DNA of 64,000 nt from Pseudomonas putida (GCF_028682175.1 NZ_JANHKS010000002.1:62001-126000); one strand, 5' to 3'. Counted from the first letter of the stretch, positions 32,497 to 41,382 are shown. Notes: generated by a model from the letters alone, not told the origin. Numbers and translations are program-made.

Positions 32497-32787
32497 ATGA
32501 AAGGCTACTGGATCATTTTTGGCTCGGACGTGACGGATACCGAAGCTCAGCAGGAGTACGGCAGGCTCTGGGCGCCCATCGCAGAGAAATACAGCGCAAG
32601 GCTCAAGGCACCCAACGCCCAGACGTTCATCGAAACCCGCGATACACGCCGTGTCGTCATCGTCGAATTTCCCAGCTATGCCCAGGCCAAGGCGTGCTAC
32701 GACGATTCCGCCTATCAGCAGGCCAAGGTATTGGCCCTGCGGGCGTCCAGCCGGGAAATGATCATCATCGAAGCTGATCTGGGCTGA
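32497..32787 (+). CDS. DUF1330-family small protein
   Basis: The 96-residue protein has the DUF1330 ferredoxin-like (dimeric alpha-beta barrel) pattern: KGYWIIFGSDVTD at the start, RVVIVEFPSYAQAKACYDD in the middle, and a final SREMIIIEADLG. AGGA precedes the ATG, and it sits 9 bp behind the DMT gene. The family has no settled function; members have been linked to stress responses and small-molecule binding. Confidence 0.85.
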   Translation: MKGYWIIFGSDVTDTEAQQEYGRLWAPIAEKYSARLKAPNAQTFIETRDTRRVVIVEFPSYAQAKACYDDSAYQQAKVLALRASSREMIIIEADLG

Positions 32788-32827
32788 CGGGCTGCGCGGT
32801 CGGTGCCAGGGGCGATTTCAAGTACGT

Positions 32828-33035
32828 CCCCGCGGGCAAGCCCGGCTGCTACGGCCTTTCGAACCCGCCACAAACCTGTAGGAGCGCGCTTGCCCGCGAC
32901 GGCGGTGGGTCATTCAACGTCGCGGCGCCGGACCTGACGCGGTCGCGGGCAAGCGCGCTCCTACGGGGATCGGCAGTCCGGCTTGCCGGCGATTGCGCAC
33001 TCGGAATCGCTGACGCCGGCAAGCCGGACTGCTAC
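32828..33035. repeat. Mixed REP cluster with both REP families
   Basis: Three units are stacked: a single inverted GTAGCAG-type REP (32828-32852), a GTAGGAG-type pair (32878-32964), and a GCAGTCCGG-type pair whose left arm has lost its GTA (32972-33035). The cluster fills the convergent gap between the DUF1330 and RidA genes and has both families side by side. Confidence 0.85.
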
Positions 33036-33053
33036 ACAGCGTCGTGTTTCAGC

Positions 33054-33416
33054 TCACCGGCGCGGCATCCCTGCGATCACCATGATTTCAATACGATAAT
33101 GCTCCTTGGCCATAGGCGCCGCTACGCACGCGCGGACAGGTGCCTGCACGCCATCGAGCCAGGCGTCCCAAAGCTGGTTCATCGCCGCATAATCGGCCAT
33201 GTCCTTGAGCCAGATCTGTGCGCTTAGCAACTGGCCCTTGTCGCTGCCAGCCCGTTCCAGGGCCTGATCGATCTGTTCCAGCACATCAGCGGTCTGGGCC
33301 TGAATATCGCCGTCGACGATTTGCGACACCTTGCCCGACAGGTAAACGGTCTGGTTGTAAATGGCAGCTTCGCTGAAACGTGGGGTGGTGCCGATTTTCT
33401 GGATCGTTTCCAACAT
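33054..33416 (-). CDS. RidA-family protein at the end of the BCCT/ALDH operon
   Basis: The 120-residue protein is RidA/YjgF-like: FSEAAIYNQTVYLSGKVSQI near the start, LLSAQIWLKDMADYAAMNQLWDAW, then APVRACVAAPMAKEHYRIEIMVIAG with the conserved Arg. RidA members hydrolyse enamines and imines. It starts 29 bases after the DUF3726 stop on the same strand, so it is probably the last gene of the long minus-strand operon. There it may clear imines made by the amine oxidase encoded at 42.8 kb; that link is inference. Confidence 0.87.
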   Translation of the reverse strand: MLETIQKIGTTPRFSEAAIYNQTVYLSGKVSQIVDGDIQAQTADVLEQIDQALERAGSDKGQLLSAQIWLKDMADYAAMNQLWDAWLDGVQAPVRACVAAPMAKEHYRIEIMVIAGMPRR

Positions 33417-33445
33417 TGCAATGCTCTCGGTCAGATGAGGAAGTA

Positions 33446-34099
33446 TCAGATGTTGTCGCTCGCGCCAGCCCCAGCACCTGTCAGGCGCGAGGCTTCAGAG
33501 GCAGGCACGTAGGTGCGCGCTGCCAGGCTGTCGAGGTAGTCATGCACGCTGGTGGCGAGGGTCGGGATCGAGCGCTTCGGCGTCTGTCCAAAATCACTGG
33601 CCGTCGCGATGCACCGGCAACTGACGCTTTCGACCTGCTGGCTGTCGAAGCTCTCACCCCCTATCAGCAGCCACTCCCCGTTCGGTGAAAACTCAAGCAC
33701 GCAGCCCTGCCATGCCACTCGCAGCACCACGCCCAACTGCTTGGCACTGGCGCTGGCAAAAGGCATCAGCAACCGCGGGTGACTCACGTTGCCCAGCAGA
33801 ATCTCGCCCTTTTCGCGTAACAGGTATGCATGGTCGCTCAGCGTCACCCCGGCGATCAGCGGGCACATCGCGCCGTGCTCCGACGCCCAACGAGCGGCGC
33901 CGATGTCAGGGATCAGTTGCGAATACGCGCGACCATCGTCCTGACGCAATTGCGCAGCCAGCAGCTGCGGTCCGTCCAGGCCGTTGCCGCTGAGCCAGCG
34001 TGCGGCCTTGCCGGCCTCTTCAGCCAGCCCCCAGGACAATCCCGCACCGCGAGCAGCCTTCTTGCAGAGGTTTTCGATTTCATTCAACGAGGCATTCAC
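33446..34099 (-). CDS. DUF3726-family protein
   Basis: The 217-residue protein is soluble, with an alpha-helical N-terminus (NEIENLCKKAARGAGLSWG.AEEAG) that fits the DUF3726 family as I recall it. A beta-rich middle follows (GEILLGNVSHPRLLMPFASA). GTG 34099 is the only good in-frame start; GAGGAG lies seven bases before it and the codon overlaps the end of the upstream 564-aa gene, so translation is coupled. Function is unknown. Coupling with the 564-aa gene and the BCCT carrier suggests that they act together. Confidence 0.72.
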   Translation of the reverse strand: MNASLNEIENLCKKAARGAGLSWGLAEEAGKAARWLSGNGLDGPQLLAAQLRQDDGRAYSQLIPDIGAARWASEHGAMCPLIAGVTLSDHAYLLREKGEILLGNVSHPRLLMPFASASAKQLGVVLRVAWQGCVLEFSPNGEWLLIGGESFDSQQVESVSCRCIATASDFGQTPKRSIPTLATSVHDYLDSLAARTYVPASEASRLTGAGAGASDNI

Positions 34100-35774
34100 G
34101 ATGCTGCTCCTCAAGGTCGAGACGCGGGCAGGACCAGTCGTCCGCCGGCAGGGTCGCCAGTTCATGGGGGAACGGCGCACCCTGATACAGGGTGATTCGC
34201 ACCCAGCGATCCGAGCGCGGATCAAAGTGCGTGGCGCCGAAAAACGACAGCTTGCAGCGCAGCAGGTCGATCGGCAGCAGGGCCTCATCGATCAGGTTGT
34301 CCTGAATGTCTGCGTAGGGGAACGCCGGCGCCAGCTGTGCCCTGCGCACCGCATGACGATGTTCCGGATGCTGGAGCAGGAACCCCGCCAGCCGTTGTTC
34401 ATCCCCATAACCGGCCAACGCAGCCTGCAAGCGGCGGATGTCCCGGGCCACGGCCAAGGGCTGTTCAAGCTCCTGCCCCGGCTCGTTGAAGCGCTGACCG
34501 ATTCGAGGTTCGAGCTTTTCTTCGGACACGTACCAGAACAGCGCCTGGCTGCTCTCGCGGGAAAAATCGATACCGGCAACCCAGCTGTAGTGCGCCCGCA
34601 GGATGTCCCGCAACTGCCCTACGCTCATGCCACCGTCGATCACGAAACTCTGCTGCTCGTCCGCGTGCATGCCCTCGCCCAGCTCGTCCACCAGATCGGC
34701 GTAAGGCTCCAGCAGCAACGACACCAGGCACTCCTGCGCCTCCAGCGACAGCGCGGACTCAGCCCATCGATAGAGCCCATCCCAGGGCGCGGGCTGATCC
34801 AGCATCCCGTCGTCCAGCTGGCGTTGAACCCACGACAGATCCTCCTGCAACTGCAGGATGCGTGCGCGTTGCAGCTCGTGTTCGCTGTGCCAGTTTCTGA
34901 CGCTGGCCTGGGCCCGCTTCAGGTAGTCGGCAAACACCCGGCGTTCCTCGGCACTGGCTCGCTGCACCCCGCGAACCCGTTGCAACGCGGTCTCCCGTGC
35001 GCTGACCCAGTTGTTCAACAGCACCGGGTGGTTGAGCAGAAACGGCGCCATGCCCAGACCTGTGGAGTTGCCGATGCCAAAGCGGCGGCGCAACTCCGGT
35101 GCCAGCGCCACGGCACGCTGCGGTGCGCGGACCCGGGCCAAGTGCTCCACCAGATCGAGGGTAAAGGCGCGGATCAGATACACAGTGAGCATTTCGGCCT
35201 GAAACGGTGCCGCGAGCTCCGCCCGGTCAGCGATGCTTTCGCGGTCTGCGGCTCCGAACTTGCCACTGCCATAGACCGCAGTGGTGCGCATCAGATAGCC
35301 CACTTCATCGATGGCCTCGCGCTCCGGCTGGTGACCTTCGGATAGAGCCTGCACGACATGGTCGAACAGCCGCACCGAGCGGTTGGCCCGTGCCATGCAC
35401 AGTTCTCGGGACGAAACACGCCCGGCTTCCTGGCGTGGCACGTTGGCTTCCAGCCGCGCCAGATCATCGGCATCGGGAATTCCGTCAAACAGCGCAAAAG
35501 TCGCATCCCAGGCCGTGGCGATGACCCGGTCCGAGCGCAGCGCCGGGTCCAGGTCATGGGCGAAGGCCACGAGGCTGTAGCTGCGTTGCGGACCGGTCGC
35601 GGTGTACACGGCTCGCCCTACGCCCTGATTGTCGACCGTCCATACCGAACGCTGAAACTGCCAGCGCTCGGCCTTCAGGCGGCGCAGCAACTGGCGCATG
35701 AACGACAAACGGGATTGGTGGAAGGCGCCCAGTCGCGAAGCTTTCATGACGGTGGACGGTGATCGCATGTTCAT
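34080..35774 (-). CDS. Conserved hypothetical protein, 564 aa
   Basis: I do not recognise this family. The protein is long, soluble and Arg/Glu-rich, with no signal peptide or membrane helix. Noticeable segments are MRTTAVYGSGKFGAADRES near residue 165, a GMAPFLLNHPVLLNNWVSAR block near 245, and a coiled-coil-like ARASVRNWHSEHEL..ARILQLQEDLSWVQ region near 300. No nucleotide-binding loop or CxxC metal cluster was seen. It follows the BCCT stop codon with no gap and overlaps the DUF3726 gene by 20 bases, so it is certainly part of that operon. Role unknown; a catabolic enzyme of a new family or a regulator are both open. Confidence 0.75.
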   Translation of the reverse strand: MNMRSPSTVMKASRLGAFHQSRLSFMRQLLRRLKAERWQFQRSVWTVDNQGVGRAVYTATGPQRSYSLVAFAHDLDPALRSDRVIATAWDATFALFDGIPDADDLARLEANVPRQEAGRVSSRELCMARANRSVRLFDHVVQALSEGHQPEREAIDEVGYLMRTTAVYGSGKFGAADRESIADRAELAAPFQAEMLTVYLIRAFTLDLVEHLARVRAPQRAVALAPELRRRFGIGNSTGLGMAPFLLNHPVLLNNWVSARETALQRVRGVQRASAEERRVFADYLKRAQASVRNWHSEHELQRARILQLQEDLSWVQRQLDDGMLDQPAPWDGLYRWAESALSLEAQECLVSLLLEPYADLVDELGEGMHADEQQSFVIDGGMSVGQLRDILRAHYSWVAGIDFSRESSQALFWYVSEEKLEPRIGQRFNEPGQELEQPLAVARDIRRLQAALAGYGDEQRLAGFLLQHPEHRHAVRRAQLAPAFPYADIQDNLIDEALLPIDLLRCKLSFFGATHFDPRSDRWVRITLYQGAPFPHELATLPADDWSCPRLDLEEQHRECLVE

Positions 35775-37334
35775 TCAGTTCACTCCCTGCTCGCGGGCCA
35801 TCTGCCTGGCAATACGGATCGCATCCCAGACCGACGGCAGAATCAGCAGGGAAACCGGGACAGCCGTGATCACGATGAACGACTGCAACGCACTCACGCC
35901 ACCCTGGCCGAGCGTGATCAGGGTGGCCCCGACCAGGCCCATGCCTGCGCCCCAGAACACCCGCAGCCAGGCCGGCGATTCACCTTCGCCGCGGCTGACC
36001 GCCATGGCCACCGTGTAGGACATCGAGCCGGCGCTGGTCACCACCGAGAAGAAGCTGAGAAACAGAAACAGCGCAGAAATCAGGTTCGGCATGGGCATCG
36101 ACTGGGCAACGCCGAGCAACAGCGCTTCGGGCTGCACGCCATGGCTGATCACACTGCCGGGGGACTGCAGCTCCACGCCGATCCCGGTGCCACCCACAAG
36201 CGTGAACCAGATCATGGTAATCACCGGTGCGGCCACGGACATCAGGGTAATCACTTCGCGAATGGTCCGGCCACGAGACACCTTGGCCACGTAGATGCCC
36301 ATCATCGGCGCGTAACCGATGAACCAGCCCCAGTAGAACAGCGTCCAGCCATTGAGCCATGAACTGTCGTCGCGGTACATGGCCGTCTGGAAGAAGCGGG
36401 TGACGTGCAGCGCCAGGCTCTGGGCGAAGGTCTCGGAAAGAAACAGCGTCGGACCGAAGATGAACAGGAACGCCGCCAGGCCCAGCATCAGCCACACATG
36501 CACCTTGCTCACCAGGCGCAGCCCGCCCAGCCCGATCACACAGGACAGGGTGTAGATCACCGTCACGGCGAGGATCACCATCGACTGGACCATGATGGTG
36601 TTCGGCACACCCCACACCGAATGCAGCACAAAGGAGATCTGCAAGCCCAGAAACCCCACCGGGCCGATGGTACCGGCGACCACCGCGATGATCGCCGAGG
36701 CGTCAGCGAACACGGCAATCGGGCCCTTAAGTGCACGCTTGCCCAGCAACGGATAGAGCAAGGTGCGTGGCATCAATGGCAGGTTCTTTTCGTGATGCAG
36801 GTACATGTAGACCACGGTCAGCAGGCTGCCGAGCACGGCCCATGCCATGAAGCCCCAGTGCAGGAACGATTGTGACAAGGCCGCCACGCCCGCAGGGGCG
36901 GTTTTCGCCACTACGCCAAAGTAAGGCGGCGGCGTGATGAAATGCATCATGGGCTCAGCGGCCGCCCAGAATGCGCCACCACCGGCCAGCAGAGCGCACA
37001 TGATCATCGACACCCAGTTGAAAGTGCTGATGCTCGGTCTGTGCGTCACGCCACCCAGACGAACCCGCCCCAGACGGCTGTAGCCGATGTACAGGCTGGC
37101 GGCAAAGGTCGCCAGCATCAGGACCTGCCAATACAACCCGAAGAATCGTGTGCTCCAGGAAAAGGCGGTGCCGATCAGTGAAGAAAGCGTGTCCAGGTCG
37201 ATCAGGGCAATGACCAGGAACAGCAGGAAGAATCCGCCGCTGATCCAGAATATCGACCAGTCGAGCGCATCTGCCGGGCTGTTGTGCCGTGCAGCTGTCT
37301 TGATTCCCGCGTTGATTTCGCCAGGGATTTCCAT
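35775..37334 (-). CDS. BCCT-family (betaine/carnitine/choline) transporter
   Basis: The 519-residue carrier has 12 predicted membrane segments and the BCCT signature region FYWGWFIGYAPMMGIYVAKVS, followed by RGRTIRE. The helix-3/4 region reads FWAAAEPMMHF, a variation on the usual W-G-x-A-E-P box. BCCT carriers take up quaternary ammonium compounds or related zwitterions with Na+ or H+. The N- and C-termini are short, so it is likely a catabolic rather than osmosensing carrier. GGAGG lies directly before ATG 37334. The next gene downstream starts right at its stop. Confidence 0.9.
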   Translation of the reverse strand: MEIPGEINAGIKTAARHNSPADALDWSIFWISGGFFLLFLVIALIDLDTLSSLIGTAFSWSTRFFGLYWQVLMLATFAASLYIGYSRLGRVRLGGVTHRPSISTFNWVSMIMCALLAGGGAFWAAAEPMMHFITPPPYFGVVAKTAPAGVAALSQSFLHWGFMAWAVLGSLLTVVYMYLHHEKNLPLMPRTLLYPLLGKRALKGPIAVFADASAIIAVVAGTIGPVGFLGLQISFVLHSVWGVPNTIMVQSMVILAVTVIYTLSCVIGLGGLRLVSKVHVWLMLGLAAFLFIFGPTLFLSETFAQSLALHVTRFFQTAMYRDDSSWLNGWTLFYWGWFIGYAPMMGIYVAKVSRGRTIREVITLMSVAAPVITMIWFTLVGGTGIGVELQSPGSVISHGVQPEALLLGVAQSMPMPNLISALFLFLSFFSVVTSAGSMSYTVAMAVSRGEGESPAWLRVFWGAGMGLVGATLITLGQGGVSALQSFIVITAVPVSLLILPSVWDAIRIARQMAREQGVN

Positions 37335-37455
37335 AGTGCCTCCGCAAAGTGATGGCATTCGCTGATAATTGTTATGGGTGCGTTTATTGTTCTTGGTGCT
37401 TTGCGATGCCCTTGGCAGGGCTTGCGTCAGGTCAAACTGTCAATGCGCGGGAACC

Positions 37456-38517
37456 TCAGACCGCGATCCCGCATGACGAAGCGCAGGATTGGGCAGGTGC
37501 CTGAACCTGCTGCTGCGCCGGGGTGAAGCTCTCCTCGAAGAACCGCAGCCAGTTGCCGCCCATGATCGCGGCGGTGTCGGCTGCGCTGAAGCCAACGGCG
37601 TGCAGCCCCGACTCGATGTTGTGAAAGTCGCGGTTATCACGGAACCACTGCGGCTGGTCGGGAAACCCCGGCTGCGCCTTGGAGCCTTCGCCGTAATCGA
37701 CTTCCAGGGTCCAGCGCCCCACGCGCATCCAGTCCACCACGCTGTTGGGCTGGTCTTGGCAGAGGTCCGAGCCGATGCCCAGATGCTCGACGCCCATCAG
37801 GTCAGCGCAGCGCGCGATCATTTCGCAGAAGCTCTGCACCGTGCAGTCGCTCTTGTCCTTGAGGTGATGGGGGTACAACGAGAAGCCGAACATGCCGCCG
37901 CTCTCCCCCAGCGCCTTGAGCACCGCGTCCGATTTATTGCGCAGGGCCGCATGCCAGAAGCCGGGGTTGGCGTGGGTAATGGCGATCGGGCGCCGGGAAA
38001 GCTCGATGGCTTCCAGGGTCGAGCGTTCGGCCGAGTGGGACATGTCCACCACCAGCCCTACCCGGTTCATCTCGCGGATCACCTGCTTGCCCATGCGGGT
38101 CAGGCCCGGATCGTTCTGCTCGTAACACCCGGTCGCCAGCAGCGACTGGTTGTTGTAGGTCAGCTGCATGAAGCGCGCGCCGAGGCTATGCACCACCTCG
38201 ACAAGGCCGATGTCATCTTCGATCGGCGACGGATTCTGGAAGCCGAAGAAGATCGCCGTGCGCCCGGTCTGCCGCGCCAGGGCGATGTCACTGGCCCATT
38301 TGCCGTGCAGGATCAGGTGCCCGTAGCGCTGGAATCGTTGGTTCCAGGCTTCGATGTTGGCGACCATCTCGCGAAAGTTCTCGTGGTAGGCGATGGTCAC
38401 GTGCACCGCGTCGACACCGCCGGCGCGCATCTGCTGGAAGATTTTCTCCGACCAGTTGTCGTACTGCATGCCGTCGATCCGCGGCCCACGGGCATCGAAT
38501 GTCTGCGCCAGGCTCAT
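37456..38517 (-). CDS. M19 (renal-dipeptidase-like) amidohydrolase with altered metal site
   Basis: The 353-residue protein has the M19 TIM-barrel layout: a VVDMSHSAERS segment with a retained His, ITHANPGFWH with the second His, and GIGSDLCQDQP with the Asp. But the HxD zinc pair (usually D-G-H-x-D) reads IDGMQYDNW, and the bridging Glu region reads FFGFQNPSPIED with Gln in its place. This style resembles a sub-branch found near betaine/dimethylglycine catabolic genes in Pseudomonas (from memory, PA5396). Its ATG overlaps the aldehyde-dehydrogenase stop (ATGA). It may hydrolyse an amide or gamma-glutamyl conjugate with a mononuclear or no metal; unproven. Confidence 0.82.
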   Translation of the reverse strand: MSLAQTFDARGPRIDGMQYDNWSEKIFQQMRAGGVDAVHVTIAYHENFREMVANIEAWNQRFQRYGHLILHGKWASDIALARQTGRTAIFFGFQNPSPIEDDIGLVEVVHSLGARFMQLTYNNQSLLATGCYEQNDPGLTRMGKQVIREMNRVGLVVDMSHSAERSTLEAIELSRRPIAITHANPGFWHAALRNKSDAVLKALGESGGMFGFSLYPHHLKDKSDCTVQSFCEMIARCADLMGVEHLGIGSDLCQDQPNSVVDWMRVGRWTLEVDYGEGSKAQPGFPDQPQWFRDNRDFHNIESGLHAVGFSAADTAAIMGGNWLRFFEESFTPAQQQVQAPAQSCASSCGIAV

Positions 38518-39965
38518 AGCGGTGCTCCTGCGGCGATGTAGCCGGTCTTGACGTGGGTGTAGAACTCGACGGCCGAGCGGCCTTGTTCTCGGGGGCCGTA
38601 GCTTGAGTCCCCGCGCCCGCCGAAAGGCACGTGGTAGTCGGTGCCTGCGGTGGGCAAGTTGACCATCACGCAGCCGACCCGGGCGTTGCGCCGGAAGTGA
38701 GTGGCGCGGGCCAGCGAGCGGGTCATGATGCCGGCGGTCAGGCCGAACCGTGTGTCGTTGACCAGGCTCAGCGCCTCGTCGTAACTGCCAGCCTTGATCA
38801 CACAGGCAATCGGCCCGAACAGCTCTTCGCGATTGATGCGCATACTGTTATGGCCACCGATGAACAGCGCCGGTGCCTGGTAGAACCCTGGCGTGGACCG
38901 CTCAAGGCGCTGGCCGCCGGTCAACAGTTCGGCGCCTTCCTCACGGCCCAGACGGATGTTCGACAGGTTGGCCTGCAACTGCGCCTCACTGGCCACCGGG
39001 CCGAGCTGGGTGCCGGTTTCCAGGGCATGACCGACCTTCAGCGCTTCTGTCGCCGCAAGCAGCTTCTCGACAAAGGCGTCATGAATGTCCGCGTGCACGA
39101 TCAGCCGCGACGACGCCGTGCATTTCTGTCCGGTGCCACCAAAGGCGCCGTTCACCGCGCAGCTCACGGCCAGGTCCAGGTTGGCATCGTCCATCACCGC
39201 CAGGGCGTTCTTGGAGCCCATCTCCAGTTGGACCTTGGTCAGATTGGCCGCCGCCGAAGCGGCGATGCCCTTGCCCACATCCACGGAACCGGTGAACGAA
39301 ATGGCGCCGACGCCGGGATGTTCGATCAGCGCCTGACCGATCTCGGCCCCTGCGCCCATTACCAGATTGAACAGGCCCTTGGGCAGGTCCTGACGGGAGA
39401 TGATTTCCGCCAGAATCACCGCGCTGGCCGGGGTCAGGTTGGCGGGCTTCCAGACTACGGCATTGCCGAACGCCAGCGCCGGGGCGATCTTCCAGCAGGA
39501 GGTGGCCATGGGGAAATTCCACGGCGAGATGATCGCCACCACACCCACCGGCTCGCGACGGATATCGATCTCGATGCCATCGCGCACTGAATCGGCCGTG
39601 TGGCCCAACTGGCGCAGGGTTTCGGCAGCGTAGTAAGTGAAGAATTGCCCGGCGCGATACACCTCGCCACGGCCCTCAGCGTGGGGCTTGCCCTCTTCAC
39701 GGGACAGTACCTGGCCGATTTCCTCGGCGCGCTTGATCAGCTCCTCTCCGATGCTCATCAGCACCTTGTAGCGCTGTTCGATCCCGCTGCGAGCCCAGAC
39801 TTTCTGCGCGTCGTGGGCGGCGGCAACCGCACTGTCCAGTTGCGCCCTGGAGGCCTGGGCGTACATGCCAATCAGATCGTTGGTGTCCGAAGGGCTGCGA
39901 TTTTCAATCTCGTTGACGCCTGCAAGCCACTGGCCGGCGATGTAGTTGCACTGTATCTGACTCAT
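38514..39965 (-). CDS. Aldehyde dehydrogenase (2,5-dioxovalerate/semialdehyde type)
   Basis: The 483-residue NAD(P)-dependent enzyme has the full motif set: KPANLTPAS for cofactor binding, ISFTGSVDVG, the general-base Glu in VQLEMGSKNA, and the nucleophile Cys in GGTGQKCTAS. The closing HVPFGGRGDSSYGPREQG is also typical. The MGSKNA and KANL-type signatures resemble alpha-ketoglutaric-semialdehyde dehydrogenases, but in this operon it more likely oxidises the aldehyde from amine oxidation (PuuC-like role). AGGAG precedes the ATG. First gene of the minus-strand operon, divergent from a LysR gene. Confidence 0.9.
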   Translation of the reverse strand: MSQIQCNYIAGQWLAGVNEIENRSPSDTNDLIGMYAQASRAQLDSAVAAAHDAQKVWARSGIEQRYKVLMSIGEELIKRAEEIGQVLSREEGKPHAEGRGEVYRAGQFFTYYAAETLRQLGHTADSVRDGIEIDIRREPVGVVAIISPWNFPMATSCWKIAPALAFGNAVVWKPANLTPASAVILAEIISRQDLPKGLFNLVMGAGAEIGQALIEHPGVGAISFTGSVDVGKGIAASAAANLTKVQLEMGSKNALAVMDDANLDLAVSCAVNGAFGGTGQKCTASSRLIVHADIHDAFVEKLLAATEALKVGHALETGTQLGPVASEAQLQANLSNIRLGREEGAELLTGGQRLERSTPGFYQAPALFIGGHNSMRINREELFGPIACVIKAGSYDEALSLVNDTRFGLTAGIMTRSLARATHFRRNARVGCVMVNLPTAGTDYHVPFGGRGDSSYGPREQGRSAVEFYTHVKTGYIAAGAPL

Positions 39966-40038
39966 GAAACTCTCCTGAGCGGCACACTCGGCGGGACGGC
40001 GCCTCGGTGTGGTTTGAGAGAATTATGAGCCGGTGACA

Positions 40039-40086
40039 ATTTAAGTAAATCTAATATAATTTAACGCTTGTTAAGTATTATTTAAG
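40039..40086. promoter_or_regulatory. AT-rich divergent promoter with repeated TTTAAG/TTAAC blocks
   Basis: This 48-bp stretch in the gap between the aldehyde dehydrogenase and LysR genes is far more AT-rich than its surroundings. It repeats TTTAAG, TTTAAC, GTTAAG and TTTAAG with partial mirror symmetry around CGCTTG. LysR regulators bind such T-N11-A regions between divergent genes, so this is a likely operator and overlapping promoters. Confidence 0.5.
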
Positions 40087-40116
40087 CGGAAATCCCCCCC
40101 ATCACCAGGGCGTGCC

Positions 40117-40992
40117 ATGAGTATCAAGATCTCCAATTTGCAGTTCTTCGTCGCGGTCGCCACCAGCCAGAACCTGTCCCAGGCCGCCCAACGCCTGCAC
40201 CGCACGCCAGCGGCGGTATCCCTGTCGCTCAAGCAGCTGGAAGAGGAACTGGGCGGTTCGCTGTTCGAGGGCGAGCGCAAGAACCAGCTCAGCCCGCTGG
40301 GACGTTTCGTATTGCTCGAGGCGCAACGTGAACTGGCGCACTTCGAGCACACCATCGGCACCATCAAGGCCTACGCCAAGGCCGAAACCGGGCTGGTGCG
40401 GGTCGCGGCAGTGCCCTCCTTCGCCATCACCCTGCTGCCGCCGATCCTTGCGCAATTCCATGACCGCCACCCGCAGTTCCACCTGGACATCCGCGACATG
40501 GATTCGGCGCGCGTGGTGCAGGCGGTGCTCAGCGGCGAGGTGGATATCGGCATTGCGACCGTGCCCGCGATCATTCCCAACATCGAACAGGAACACCTCT
40601 TCTCAGATGCATTCTGCGTCGTGTGCAGCAGCGACAGCAGGCTCAATCAACTGGGCCGGCCAGTGCGCTGGAGCGACCTGCAAGGGCACAACTTCATCAA
40701 CAGCGGTTTGGGCGCCGACATCACCGCCGCCGAATTCCGCCACATTCGTGACCAGTCGACCCTGAGCGTCAGAAACACCAACTCCCTTCTGGCCCTGGTC
40801 GCCCAGGGCATGGGCATCACCTTGCTCCCGGAGTTGCTGAGCCGTTCGGGGGCCAGCGGAAACCTGAGTTTCCTGCCCCTGGAAGACCGCAGCATCAAGC
40901 GCTCGGTGAGCGTGATTACCCAACCCAGGGAGACGCTGAATCATGCGTCCTATACGTTCTTGAAGGGGCTTAAGGAGACCCGGTTTGGGTAG
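40117..40992 (+). CDS. LysR-family regulator of the BCCT/gamma-glutamyl locus
   Basis: The 291-residue LysR protein starts MSIKISNLQFFVAVATSQNL with HTH AAQRLHRTPAAVSLSLKQLE, then an effector domain ending in VSVITQPRETLNHASYTFLK. It is divergent from the aldehyde-dehydrogenase operon and stands upstream of the glutamine-synthetase-like and PuuB-like genes, so it is placed to control both arms. No effector can be deduced. Confidence 0.87.
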   Translation: MSIKISNLQFFVAVATSQNLSQAAQRLHRTPAAVSLSLKQLEEELGGSLFEGERKNQLSPLGRFVLLEAQRELAHFEHTIGTIKAYAKAETGLVRVAAVPSFAITLLPPILAQFHDRHPQFHLDIRDMDSARVVQAVLSGEVDIGIATVPAIIPNIEQEHLFSDAFCVVCSSDSRLNQLGRPVRWSDLQGHNFINSGLGADITAAEFRHIRDQSTLSVRNTNSLLALVAQGMGITLLPELLSRSGASGNLSFLPLEDRSIKRSVSVITQPRETLNHASYTFLKGLKETRFG

Positions 40993-41382
40993 GCGCGACA
41001 GACACTCTGCCCTATATGCGGGACGTACAGCCTTCTTCACTCTGGAAAGCTGAATGTTTAGCCACGGCCAACCTAAAGATCATCAGTTCTATGCTTGCTC
41101 CCATCCCGCGCCCCGTGTGAGCATCGGAGGATGATTTCCCGTCAGATCATCGCGCCCGCTCCATCCCATTCCGCAATGCCGAAAGCCAAGGCACTGGCGG
41201 GCGCAAATCCCCTTGTCCATATCATTCTCGCCTTCTGGGCGCTGTGGCATTGCCGCCATGCCCGTCCGCCGGATCTCTCGCTCGCTGTCCACTGACACGC
41301 ATCGGCATCTTTGCCGTCCCCTCCTCGACCGCCCGTAACCCAACGGTGGTCCTGTGCGCCTCTGTGCGCGAGCGAATTCGAC
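40993..41382. other. 390-bp gap before the gamma-glutamyl ligase gene
   Basis: No convincing gene, terminator or known riboswitch was found here. A GGAGG followed at once by ATG near 41127 opens a short frame, but its codon use is poor and it has no family likeness. The promoter of the ligase-oxidase pair is expected in this stretch. Confidence 0.5.

Noticed and set aside
32828-33035. CRISPR-like repeats
   Set aside because: Units are inverted pairs of two different REP types with irregular spacing, not direct repeats with unique spacers, and no cas gene is near.
40993-41382. Riboswitch or leader peptide before the GS-like gene
   Set aside because: A GGAGG-ATG opens a short frame, but no conserved aptamer fold, terminator or regulatory codon run was found.
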